Source of the DNA: Geosiphon pyriformis
Taxonomy: Eukaryota > Glomeromycota > Glomeromycetes > Archaeosporales > Geosiphonaceae
Length of the DNA stretch: 50,912 bases
Reading direction: 5' to 3'
Assembly: GCA_016748015.1 (NCBI GenBank)
Contig: JAAOMT010000082.1
Location: forward strand, 139,863 to 190,774
The notes under the pieces are model-generated. The model made no database searches, had not been told where the DNA came from, and saw only the letters and a program-made list of their open reading frames with translations. A program made the translations under genes and the position numbers. Within the stretch, counting starts at the first letter, position 1. The number at the start of each line of letters is the position of its first letter. Positions 20,589-30,870 of this stretch are shown here, piece after piece.

Positions 20589-22015
20589 AGTGAATGTTAT
20601 TTGCTCCAACCAGAACAATTGGAACAAATGAACATAGGAAACTTAGATCCACTCCAATGTATGCAACTTAAGATGTTGTTCAACCAGTTCAATGACATCT
20701 TTGCCAGTGAAAATGAGTTTGGCTGAACTGACATCATCCAGCATCAGATCAAGACTGGAGATGCAATGCCAATTAAACAAAGAGCATACAGAGTGCCACC
20801 AGTCAGCCACGAGATTATTCGTCAAGAGATAAACTGAATGCTTGACAATGGGCTAATTCAGCCATCAATGAGCTTATGGTCATCACCAGTGGTACTTGTC
20901 CATAAGAAGAATGAAAAGATCCGATTTTGTGTAAACTACAGAAAACTCAATGGTATAACTTGTGGAGACAGCTATCCAACTCCACAGATACAGGAATTAT
21001 TTGATGCTTTTGGCAGAAACAAATGGTTCTCAACGTTAGACTTAGATAGTGGTTACTAGCAAGTAGCCATGAATCCAGCCGACAAAGAAAAGATGGCATT
21101 CACCACAAGAAAAGGGAATTTTGGATTTGAAGTAATGTCATTCGGTTTAACCAACACACCAGCCACTTTCCAATAGCTAATGGAAATTGTCTATACTGGC
21201 TTATTGTGGAAATCAGTAGTTGTATACTTGGACAACACCAACGTATTCTCAAAAACATTTGATGATCATCTTTATCATCTTCAACAAGTGTTCAAAAGAC
21301 TAAGAAGAGCAGGGCTAAAGTTAAATGCAACAAAGTGCTTCTTTGGCAAGACAGAGCTAAAATTCTTGGAACACATAATCAGCAAAAACGGCATCAAAAC
21401 AGATCCAGAGAAAATAGAGATAGTAAAAAACTTTCTAGTGCCAACCTATATGGCAGAACTGAAATCATTCTTGGGATTCGCCAGCTACTATTGACATTTT
21501 ATCAAGAACTTTTCCAAGATAGCGCAGCCACTCAACCAACTGCAAACCAAGAATACCAAATATGAATGGGCAGAAAGTTAACAAGAAGCTTTTGACATTT
21601 TGAAAGGAAAGCTCATTCAAGCTCCAGTACTGATTTATTCAGATCACAGCAAACCATTCATCATTACCACTGATGCATCCGGCCAAGCATTGAGAGCAGT
21701 ATTATCTCAGAGAGGACCAGACAGCAGAGAACATCCAGTAGCATATGCCAGCAGAGGTTTAACACCAGCCAAAAAGAACTATGGAACACCGGAACAAGAA
21801 CACTTGGCAATATACTGGGCAGTCATGAAATGGAAAGAATACTTGAGCCAGAAGTTTGAAGTATACACAGATCACAAGAGATTAACATTACTCCAAAAAC
21901 AAGAATTTGGAAATAAAAGACAGTCAAAATGGAAAATGGCACTCACACCATACAATTATACTATATATTACAAAAAAGGAAAAGACAATGGAAATGCTGA
22001 TGGTTTGTCGTGAAT
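20589..22015 (+). pseudogene. Reverse transcriptase and RNase H of element A
   Basis: RT landmarks in order: SSPVVLVHKKN, RFCVNYRKLN, WFSTLDLDSGY (motif A Asp), EVMSFGLTNTPATFQ, then YLDN (21225-21236) instead of YLDD. RNase H (21600-22013) shows FIITTDASGQAL, EHLAIYWAVMKWKEYL and YTDHKRLTLLQK, and ends NADGLS with a stop. Stops fall at former W (21058-21060 in the motif A region), Q and R codons. Both domains turn RNA into double-stranded DNA. The missing second catalytic Asp recurs in C and E. Confidence 0.9.
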
Positions 22016-22090
22016 AAGACAAATCTAAGAACATTTTAATACAAAAATATAACAAAACCAGAACAATACCAACGAAAAATATAACAAAAG

Positions 22091-23472
22091 ATGAACATAC
22101 AAAAATATCAACAACTGCAACATTATATAAACACTCAACAGTTCAAGGAGAATTTATCTCAAATAGAACAAAAGAGTATCAAACAACAATCAAAATATTT
22201 TATCACTCACCAAAATATACTTTATCAGAAAAATAAAAAAAATTCAGATCAACCAACCAGAGTAGTTACAGAACCAGAAAAAGAGACAATATTATTCAAC
22301 ATGTACTCAAATCCAACAGCAGGACATTTTTACAAAGAAGCAACCATGGAAAGAACCAGAAAAAAATACTATTGGCCATCAATGTATTCAAACATCATCC
22401 AATATGTTCAAAATTGTGATGCTTGTCAGTGAAGAGAAGGTACAAAACCCAGTAAACTGTTAAAACCAATTAAAGTAGAACAACCATTTGACCATGTTGG
22501 AATTGATCTAGTCAGATCATTAACAATCACCAGTGAAGGAAACAGGTACATAGCAGTAGCCATGAACTATCTCACTAAATGGCCAGAGACAAAAGCAATT
22601 CAAAGAGCGGATGCAGAATCCATTGTCGAATTTGTTCATCAGGATTTGATCTGTCAACATGGATGTCCAAAAAAATTATTATCAGACCAAGGAACTCATT
22701 TTGTGAACAAAACATTAACAGAATTGAGCCAAAGATTCGGAATTAAGAGACCACTATCATCACCATACCATCCATAAACCAATGGATTAGTCGAAAGATT
22801 CAACAGAACATTGTGTGAAGCAATAGCTAAACTCAGCCAAGAAAACCAGAACAATTGGGATTTGTTGATACCATCAGTACTATTTGCTTATTGGACAATG
22901 AAGCAAGATACTACACAAGCAACACCATTTGAATTAGTATATGATAGAACAGCAATACTACCAATGGAAATAGAAGTCAGCACATACCCAACCAAACCAA
23001 TAACAGAAGAGAATTTCAAAAATACATTGTTAAAAAGAACATATGACTTAATAGAAACATTAGAAAACAAACAACGAAAAGCAGCTGATAACATACAAAA
23101 GTCACAAGAAAAACAAAAAAAAAACATGATAACTAACTACCAAATAAACCAGTTGAATTCAGGATTGGAGACAAAGTACTACTACATCGTACCAAAGCGA
23201 AAAAACAATAGAGTGGAAAATTTGACCCCAAATGGGACAGACCATTTCACATAGAAGAAATTCTAGGAAATGGAGCTTACAAATTAAGATTGAATAACAA
23301 AATTTTGACCAAAGCAGCACATGGAGATTGACTAAAACCATATCACCATATAGCATCATCATTCACCAGTAATATTCCACAATTAGGAGTACAGAGAATA
23401 CTAGTCCAACCAGATAAGATTTCACGAGACCTAGAACCAATTATTATCATTAACAACAACATGTTCAATTGA
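22091..23472 (+). pseudogene. Integrase of element A (separate ORF)
   Basis: Starts at an ATG (22091) that is conserved in C and E, after stop codons that end the RNase H frame, and lies in a different frame from RNase H. The zinc-binding N-terminus has PTAGHF...CDACQ, with the first His turned to Tyr (NMYS). The catalytic core shows GIDLV (D), LLSDQGTHFV (D) and NGLVERFN (E). The C-terminal SH3-like part has HIEEILGNGAYKLRLNN. One base is missing near the A-run at 23116-23125 compared with E. Inserts the cDNA in the genome; this copy has at least three stops. Confidence 0.88.
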
Positions 23473-23525
23473 TCGACAAAAGAATATATAAAACCATAGT
23501 CGACACAACAGAAGAGAGCAGAAAA

Positions 23526-24154
23526 ATGGAGATTATAGACAATATCTATTCACTAGCCCAACAAATTTTTCAATTAATCCAACACCAGGAGATAGAAATT
23601 ACCATCAATCAACAAACCATTCATTACAAAAATACGGTAAAAATACCACAAAACAAAGCACAAAAAAGACTTGAAAACGTGGTCAACAAGATCATGACTA
23701 AGATAAAATTGGCCATAAAAGAACAACAAATAGTCAGATACACCAAAAACTTACCAAAGAAACTTGGACTTGGTGGATACAACAATTTCCAAAAAACTAT
23801 TGTTATTTTTACTTGGGACAACATGTGAATATTCAGAACTTATATATGGATAAAACAAAGTGGTTATTCAACACAACAATACTACAACAACTAGAACATT
23901 TTGTGGAAAAAAACAACTTATCCATACAAGCTCGAGCTATATACTGAATACACACAGCATTCCAGGATCGACCAGAAATTCTACTCAACAAAGCAATGGA
24001 TACAGTTACCAATAATCAATTGGGAAAAATCACCAATGCTCAATTTAAAGAATTATGAACTCAAATAACACAAGTAATTCTTAAAAATGAAATTCAAAAA
24101 ATACTTCAAAAGGGAGAATTAAATGAATTAGATTTCAACAGAGCTCAATATTAA
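23526..24154 (+). pseudogene. Unknown 3' ORF of element A
   Basis: Begins at ATG (23526, MEIIDNIYSLAQQ), conserved in E, and ends just before the polypurine tract. It would encode about 210 residues, mostly helical and charged, with IQHQEIEITINQQTIHY and YLGQHVNIQNLYMDKTK. No membrane segment or signal peptide is evident, so it does not look like an envelope gene despite its position. A one-base shift near 23770 and a few stops break it. Homologues lie at 43633-44262 (E) and about 30804-30177 (C). Confidence 0.7.
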
Positions 24155-24167
24155 AAGGAGGAAATAA
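24153..24167 (+). other. Polypurine tract of element A
   Basis: AAAAGGAGGAAATAA directly precedes the TG of the 3' LTR. C (minus strand, AAAAAGGAGGAGATAA) and E (AAAAGAAGAGAATAA) have the same tract in the same place. It would prime plus-strand DNA. Confidence 0.8.
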
Positions 24168-25044
24168 TGTTACTCATAAAATATAGAAATATATAGTATT
24201 ATTAGTCAGTAGATATTAGCCAATCAGAGGTAGACATAGTAAATGTGGAATTCCAGAATTCCTCTCAGAGGAATTGCAGGATTCCAGGAATTTCAGGATT
24301 CCCCGACAAGAAATTGCAGGATTCCAGAATTCCAGGATTTCTCTCATCAGAAATCGCAGAATTCCAGGAATTCCAGGATTCCTGTCGCAAAGAATTGAGG
24401 AATTGAGAAATCTCAATTATGTATATATAGCAGTAAGATTAGAAGCTAAAAAGACAGACCTCTCAGTTTAGATTTAATCTAAGCAACGTTCCAGTTTCCA
24501 ATCATCAAATAAATAATTATTCCATATCTCAACCCACTCTCTACTATCAATACTTCATGTTGATAGTAATTGATACTTAATCATGCTGGAACAATAGCTC
24601 TTGATCACGGCTATCGATGAGATACTAATGTACCAAATTGTCTTGGCTTATTTTTTCTATTTTCTTTATTTTATTTTCTTTCTTTTTTTGATTTTGTTGT
24701 TATATACTAATTGATTAAAAGATTAAGTACTGAGTTATTGACATCAAGGATAGCCTGGTAAAAGACCCAGAAATAAGGATAGAATTTTATATATTATCAG
24801 ATAGCTTACCAGCAAAGCATGACTGCCAGACTAAATCCAGCCACCATGCTAAGAAAAAAATTGAGAAAACTTTTAAAAAGATACATCTACTATTGACCCT
24901 ATTGAATCTCTGTCCATTATACAAAGGACTTTATCAAAACCTTCAGATACAACACTTGCAGAACCTTATCCATGGAAGTAGCTTTTAAGCACCAAGTTAT
25001 GGGTTTGTTATTTAATTCAACAGCAGAAATAATCACCTGTAACA
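24168..25044 (+). mobile_element. 3' LTR of element A
   Basis: Matches the 5' LTR throughout. The differences seen are mostly transitions, plus a shorter U3 repeat array and a shorter T-rich tract. It ends CTGTAACA and is followed by the CTGT target duplication and the remainder of the LINE. Hairpin 1 is at 24544-24566. Confidence 0.9.
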
Positions 25045-25122
25045 CTGTGATTAGTTTTACAAGATATGCACAAAGCATATAATTTAGTATGGTAGTATTA
25101 TCTTAAAGCTAGTTTAAAATAG
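25045..25122 (+). pseudogene. LINE reverse transcriptase fragment between elements A and B
   Basis: Continues the LINE frame of 14894 after the target duplication: the LVLQDMHKAYN motif and then YYLKASLK. This is the RT motif A region of non-LTR elements (catalytic Asp expected in the AYD position reads Asn). Element B starts at 25123, so the rest of the LINE should lie beyond the window. Confidence 0.8.
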
Positions 25123-25848
25123 TGTTATGGTTGAAACTTATACTTTTTATTAATTATTACATGTATTAGCCACAGATATTACATAATTAGCTACTCTATT
25201 TTTAGATAGTGATTATTGACCTGATCATTGACTTGATCATTGACCTGATTAATAACCTGATTATTGACCTGATCATTGACTTAATCATTGACCTAGTCGT
25301 TGATCTGATCATTGACTACTTTTGATAGCTATATAAGTGATGAATTTTTTAGCTGTAGAAAAGCATATAAGAATCAAAAAAAGAAAAGAAATAAAATAAC
25401 AACTTCATCTCAATCTTTTTCTTCTCACTAATTTTTTTTTCCCTATCTTCAAGTATCTAAACATTTTAAAGATAAAAGATTACTTGTTGGCATTTACCTA
25501 CCCTTTTTCTGAAATGTGTAATTATAGTATTTGAAGATTATTGAATAAATGTGACTAAAGAGTACATCTAATACCTGATATTAAATTCTAAAAGCACTAA
25601 TGTAAAGCATAGAATTATACCAGTGTGTGATCATTTGTTGACAGTACAGACTATCTCTCTACCTTCAGATTTCCTGATTATCTTTTAAAAAGTATAGTGA
25701 CTAAGATATTTTATGAGACTGATCTTGCACATTGAAACCATACTTATTCAATTTGCTTTTTGAAGTTAAATTCTCTTTGATTCCTTTCATCACCCTATAA
25801 TCCTGTTCTCCCTTGCTATCCATTAGCTTGTTATTTCAACTTGTAACA
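25123..25848 (+). mobile_element. 5' LTR of element B
   Basis: TGTTATGG to TTGTAACA, 726 bp, alignable along its whole length with 1292-2019. It has the 12-bp repeats, then a TATATAAG box (about 25330), then a leader rich in T/C. A spacer and the PBS follow. Confidence 0.88.
25215..25310 (+). repeat. 8 x 12-bp tandem repeat in element B U3
   Basis: Eight units of consensus ATTGACCTGATC (variants TTGATC, TTAATC, CTAGTC), the same count and place as at 1384-1479. About 20 bases separate it from the TATATAAG box. Function as an upstream activating array is inferred. Confidence 0.85.
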
Positions 25849-25854
25849 TAAAAG

Positions 25855-25870
25855 TGGTGCTCCCTGTGAG
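25855..25870 (+). other. Primer-binding site of element B
   Basis: TGGTGCTCCCTGTGAG, separated from the LTR by TAAAAG. Same core as the A/C/D/E site, so the families appear to use the same or a similar primer tRNA. Confidence 0.75.
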
Positions 25871-25900
25871 ATTGTTAAAATCCACTTTGTTTTCTATTGT

Positions 25901-27370
25901 ATGGGTAATTATTTATACTTGTCACAACAATCAGAAGAACACTTCAAAGCACACAATAAAAATGATTTAGACTTTATTGAACTCAATTTTTTGCTCTCCT
26001 GCTTGATTTGTTTCCTCATTGAAAAACAATCCAGCAGACAATTCCAAGACTTTTGGAACTGATTCCTGAACAAGCATTCAGCTAAAACTTACACATATAC
26101 AACCTATTACTTTGACCAAGCTTATTTTAAAGACAACTTTAAAGAAAGAAACAACAGTATCAATCAGCTCTTATATTCTACAATCTTTGAACAACAGCCC
26201 CCTGATTTCGAATATCTGAATCATCAAATCTATATTTGGATTGCTGCTCATCAATCAACTGAAACTCCTCTTGAAACAGAAAAAGAAAGCTATCAAACCA
26301 CTTTTGTTTTTGATTTCTTCTTAAGTGAATTAGAACATTCCACACAAACAGCTACTTCTGAACCAATGGCTTAAAACTCTATGCAACAAAACATTCTGAT
26401 TGCTCTTCAAGGCATACAGACTGCTTTAGGATGAAAAAACAACACCCTATTACCATTATTCAGAGATAATGCCCAAAATCCAATTGAATGATTGGATAAC
26501 TTTGAAAGAGCTGCCACAGCCAACCAATACAATAATGAATACAAGTTTCAAATTGTTGGTGGCTATCTTCAAGGCTCTTCTGCTACTTGGTTCTTACAAA
26601 AAACTGATGCTAGTGCTTAACAAAAAATTATTAGATGAACATCAACAAATACTGGAGAAGAAAACACTTCTTTTACAACCTGGTTTGAAACTAAATTTAG
26701 AACTCCTATCTTAATCTCAAAATGGCATATGGAATTAGAAAAAAAAACCCAAGGTCCTAGTGAGGTTGTGACAGAATATGCCAAAGCAATAAAAAAACTT
26801 ATTAAATGGATAGACTCTGAAAAAAATTAGACAGAAGAGCAGAAAATACACTCCTTCACAAAAGGACTGAAAACTGATCTATTATATGCTCTTTGGCCTT
26901 TCCTGGCCTTGAAAAATAATCCCACAATGGATATGACCATTGAACTTGCCCAGAGAATAAAAGATAACCAAAGGATTCATTTGGAATCCACTCTTCTAGC
27001 TTTTGCCACTGTTCCTGTTATGGCTCCTGCTCCACAAATGGCTGTCACCTCTTTTACTGCCCAAACTCAAGACTCAAATAAACAATTAATAGATAGGCTT
27101 ACAGCAAATCTTGCCTGGCTATTAGAATCTTTGGCCCAAACAGTTAGAGACAATCAACAATCCCAAAGACCCAGATTTGAACCCCGTTTTAATCAGCCCC
27201 AACAACTCTCTTATCAAAAACAACAAAATCATGGTCTACCTGTGTGTTATTGCTGTGGATTAACTGGACATATTTCTAAAGATTGCAATAATCCTTTTTT
27301 GTTCTCTCCAGTTTCTAGAAACAATAACAATCAAAACAACAGAATCATTAACAACAATGCTTTCAATTAA
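25901..27370 (+). pseudogene. Gag of element B
   Basis: A 490-codon frame from ATG (25901, MGNYLYLSQQ) to TAA, interrupted by about seven stops (TGA, TAA, TAG at likely W, Q or R codons). The N-terminal half is unfamiliar. The capsid region has LPLFRDNAQNPIE, VGGYLQGSSATWFLQ, EVVTEYAKAIKKLI and FTKGLKTDLLYALWPF. The CCHC knuckle CYCCGLTGHISKDC lies around 27244-27285. The start MG invites a myristoylation guess, but no Ser/Thr is at position 6. Forms the particle core. Confidence 0.8.
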
Positions 27371-27469
27371 AGATCCAATCATGTTAACATCAATTTTTTT
27401 AAAGAGGATTCCCTAATTGAAGCCACTGTTTATTAGCCTTTAAACTGATAGGCACACTTCCAAAGAGTA

Positions 27470-28625
27470 AGAGTGCAAGCCAACCAGAAGAAAACCTCTT
27501 TTATGCTCTTAACCTAACTAATGATGACCATGACATGGATAAACTGACAATCAACACCTCTGACTCAACAAAAAAGAAAAAGAAAGCCAAGGTTGATTTT
27601 GTTTTAGATTCTAACAAAGCTTCAACTTCTACTACTGATAACAATAAGCCACCAAAAGCCAAAGTTTTTAAAAATCCTCCAAAGCTGGAATCTCCAGAAA
27701 TTGTATAAAAATCTGGATCATACTCTGTTGTAAAAAATCTTATGGAAACCCCAGCACATATTACTTTTGGCCAGTTAATGACCCATTCACAGTTTAGAAA
27801 AAATTTTTGCAAATCATTAATCCCAAAGAAAAAGACACCAAAAACCAACAAACGTCCATGCCAAGCTGGACTTGCTGACAACAGTAATGTTACTCCTCTC
27901 ATCTGTAAAGCCCAAGTGGCTGGTTACTTCATTGATTTGATCCTGAACAGTAGATTATTTGTTAGCATCATTGCCAAACACTTCTTAGAAGCAATTGGCA
28001 GAAAGATTGATAAACCATCCACACAACCAATGACCAACATATATGATAACAAGAAAAAAGATCTGGGCATAGCCAAAGCTGTTCCTGTCCAAATCAATGA
28101 CATCAGCATTGAAACTAACATAGAAGTATCTGAAGCAAAAGAATACACCATAATAGTTAACAATGAATGGCTCAAGAAAGCAAAAGCTTTGCTTAATTAT
28201 AAACTCTGTGAACTGACCATCAGATGTAATGAGAAACCTATTGTAGTTAAGTATCGCCATTGGACAACTCCTTCAGCACCCAAACAAAGCCAAGAAAAAA
28301 AACAATCAAATAAATCAGATGATAATGAGAGTGATGATAAAAAAAATCAAGAAGAACAAAAAAAAACTGCTGAACTCACCTATATCATCTTTACCAGCAA
28401 TGGCAAGCCACTGGACAATGTTAAAGCTGATAAAGAAAAAATCATAGTAAATGGCAAGCTAATCTGCTGGTTCTACTATGATATCCTTAAAAAAATCTTT
28501 GACAGAAAACCTGGCAAGAAAGCTAAATACAGTTATTGGTGGCATGGTCCTTGTGCATATGCTGGTGTAACAAACCTTTGTATTCACCAAGTAATGAATG
28601 CAAATTTTGTCTAATTTATTACAAA
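27470..28625 (+). pseudogene. Protease and Cys-rich ribbon of element B pol
   Basis: An acidic/Lys-rich linker leads to the open frame 27742-28614. The protease active strand reads LILNSRLFVS, so the catalytic Asp is Asn and the Gly is Arg. IVNNEWLKKAKALLNY is the second-half motif. A charged spacer (KKQSNKSDDNESDD) precedes YSYWWHGPCA. After a one-base shift near 28560, a ribbon CWCN...NECKFCLIYY (to about 28620) follows. The ribbon resembles a zinc site between protease and RT, like the Cys-rich block of A, C and E in place but not in sequence. Confidence 0.65.
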
Positions 28626-28629
28626 AATT

Positions 28630-29366
28630 GAGAACCAATTAGCTTAATATTTCAAAAAAAACTTAAAGAAGTACAGAAGTCCTTTGAAAATGAACCATCT
28701 AAGATCCAATTAATTACAGTAAAACAAAGAGAACCCTTTCCAAAAAAAAGAAAGATAGACATTGAAAATCTGTTGGCTAGAAATAGCCCAGTTATTTTAA
28801 AAGAAGGTAATACTCCTGAATGAACCCATGTAATACAATACACCATCACCATCAAAAAAACTCACTCCATCTATTTGAAGCCTTATTAATCTAATTAATA
28901 CAATGATGAATTTATCAAGAAAGAGATAAGCCAGATGAAAGATCTTGAATTCATACAAGAAACCAAGAGTGAATAGGCTTTTCCAGTTGTAGTAGTATTC
29001 AAGAAAAGTAGAATCTTATGCTTTTGTATTGACTACTACCAATTAAATGCCATCACTATAAGAGATATGTATTCACTTCCCAAAATTAATGCAATGCTAG
29101 ATAAATTCAATGGTGCTGCTTTTTTCTCAACCATTGACTTAACTGCTGGATTCAGACAAGTAGAAATGAATTCAGAAAGCAGAAAGAAAATGGTCTTTAT
29201 TATCAAGTATAGCACTTATGAATTCACTGTTATGCCTTTTGGCCTCACCAATGCTCCTCCTACCTTTTAACATCTAATGGACAAAGTGTTTAAATCAGTG
29301 AAAGAAAACTTTGTTCTAGTTTATTTGAACAATATAATGATATACTCAAAAACCTGAGATGAACAC
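28630..29366 (+). pseudogene. Reverse transcriptase of element B, N-terminal part
   Basis: Contains VVVVFKKSRILCFCIDYYQLN, FFSTIDLTAGFRQVEMN (motif A), FTVMPFGLTNAPPTF and YLNN (29322-29333), where YLDD is expected. Both catalytic Asp codons of that motif are changed by G-to-A. It breaks after KT-stop-DEH at 29366 and resumes as LEHLQKVFDLLRNTGLKINP at 49426. Confidence 0.85.
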
Positions 29367-30162
29367 TATTATAGATGATTATTTGGAGTCTTAAATCAAA
29401 TAACAAATCTGTAACTTGGTGCTTTAGTATTTTGATGACATAAGTAATATTGGTATGTCATTGTTATCTAAAGGTTTGGTTGATCTGAAAATTTTATGGT
29501 TGAGTTCTTTGTATAATGGACAGAGATTCAATAGTGGTTTTCAGTAGCCTCCTGGAATCACAATTCCATTAAATTTCTTTCTTAGTGTGGTGGCTGGTAA
29601 TCCTTCTAATAAGTTATCCTCAATTCTATAAGTGTTTTACCCTTGTTTCACAGGTCTTTTACCAGTTCCTATAACATTTTTTAATTCAACACTTTTAATT
29701 TTTAATTAGTTTAGTAAACAACAATAAAATCAAAGAAAATAAAAAAAATGAAGAGAAATAAGTCAATGCAATTGCAAGTTAGTATCCCATCAATAGTTAT
29801 GATCAAGAGCTATTGTTCCAGCATGGTCAAGTATCAATTACTATCAACATGAAGTATTGATAGTGGAGAGTAGAATTGAGATAACAAATAGTTATTTATT
29901 GATATTTGTGATGGAAAAGGTTGTTTAGATTAAATCTAAATGGAGAGGTCTGTCTTTTCTACTTTTACCACTACCACTATATATACATAATTAATGTTCT
30001 ACAAGATTGCTTATATTCTTGAGTGATGTGCTATGATTTCTTGAGCAATGTGGTGTGATTTCTGATATTGCTCCACATTGCTGAGCAATGTGCTTATGTG
30101 CTGACTACTATTCTTTTATTGGTCTACTATTTTTTATATCTGTTTTTTCTTTATGAGTAACA
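29367..30162 (-). mobile_element. 3' LTR of element C
   Basis: Read on the minus strand it runs TGTTACTC to CTATAATA (CTGTAACA with changes). U3 has palindromic AGCAATGTG repeats. The A/E-type leader with both hairpins follows (hairpin 1 at 29841-29863, one arm mutated). Confidence 0.85.
30074..30092. repeat. 9-bp-arm palindrome in C-type U3
   Basis: CACATTGCTGAGCAATGTG is perfectly self-complementary around a central G. Half-sites AGCAATGTG or ATTGCTC recur nearby (30030-30060) and in the D LTR. It is probably a dimeric protein binding site, by inference. Confidence 0.65.
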
Positions 30163-30176
30163 TTATCTCCTCCTTT
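30163..30176 (-). other. Polypurine tract of element C
   Basis: On the minus strand AAAAGGAGGAGATAA-like sequence sits between the stop of the 3' ORF and the LTR start, matching A and E. Confidence 0.75.
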
Positions 30177-30806
30177 TTAATATTGAGCTCCATCAAAATT
30201 CTCATTTTGAATTATGTTAAATACTTCTTTTTTAAGTAGCATTTGTTCCATCTTATTCCTTATTTCTTCAATTTATGCATTGTTTATTCTTTCCTATTGG
30301 TTAATAATTATAGTTTCCATGTCTAAATATAACAGTATTTCTGAATAGTTCCGAAATATGTTGTGCAATTGGTAAATTGTTCTAACATGTAGTGTTGAAT
30401 TTGTTTTTTTTTAATAAATTCTTTAATTTGTTGTATTATGTCTTGATTGAATATTCTCTTGATTTGTTAATATACAACTCCTAAATATTCAACTTTTGAC
30501 CTAACTAATAGTAACAATATAGTATTGAAAGTTGTTTTGTTCATAACTTCCAATTCTCTTTTGTAAGCTCTTCTGTTGGTGCCATAATAAATATTTTTCC
30601 AAAAGTGTTCTTTACTTTTTCTATTAAGTTATTTGATCAATTTTTATCATTCTTTGATGACTGCTGATATAGTGTATTCTTTGTCTTTCTTTTGGTGTTT
30701 TGATAGCAAATTGTTTGGTTTTTAATAACAATTTCTATGTCTAACTGTTGTTGACTTAAGGCCTGAAACAATTGTTGAGCTATAGTATGAATATGATCTG
30801 GTATTT
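30177..30806 (-). pseudogene. Unknown 3' ORF of element C
   Basis: Homologous in order and motif to the 3' ORF of A and E: IHTIAQQLFQAL, LDIEIVIKNQTICYQ, and an end with GAQY-like residues before the tract (SSILKRR in another frame). The ATG of A/E reads ATA here. Several stops and shifts. Function unknown. Confidence 0.55.
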
Positions 30807-30870
30807 TCTTTTTTTTTAGTTGCTTTTGTTATATGTACTGTGTCTTTATATATTCTTTTATTGTTCAATT

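Larger units (their letters stand above)
14895..25044 (+). mobile_element. Element A: full-length Ty3/gypsy retrotransposon with dUTPase
   Basis: A complete 10.15-kb element flanked by CTGT duplications. It has two LTRs (882 and 877 bp), PBS, gag, protease, Cys-rich region, dUTPase, RT, RNase H, integrase, a 3' ORF of unknown role and a polypurine tract. RT-RNase H before integrase identifies the Ty3/gypsy order. It sits inside the LINE. All domains are present but interrupted by stops, so this copy is dead. Confidence 0.9.
25123..29366 (+). mobile_element. Element B: gypsy retrotransposon, first part (5' LTR to RT)
   Basis: Has an LTR, PBS, gag, protease, Cys-rich ribbon and RT up to the YLDD region. 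The RT continues at 49426 after the 20-kb insertion of C with E. It belongs to a different family from A, with a distinct LTR, gag and linker and no dUTPase seen. It is itself inserted in the LINE. Confidence 0.88.

Noticed and set aside
23469-23828. Start of the 3' ORF at 23469 (TTG)
   Set aside because: The conserved start in A and E is the ATG at 23526 / 43633; the earlier codon is not shared.
23526-24154. Envelope gene of a retrovirus-like element
   Set aside because: No signal peptide, membrane segment or Cys-rich ectodomain in the translation; only the position fits.
25215-25310. CRISPR array
   Set aside because: The 12-bp units are directly adjacent, without unique spacers, and recur in another LTR of the family.
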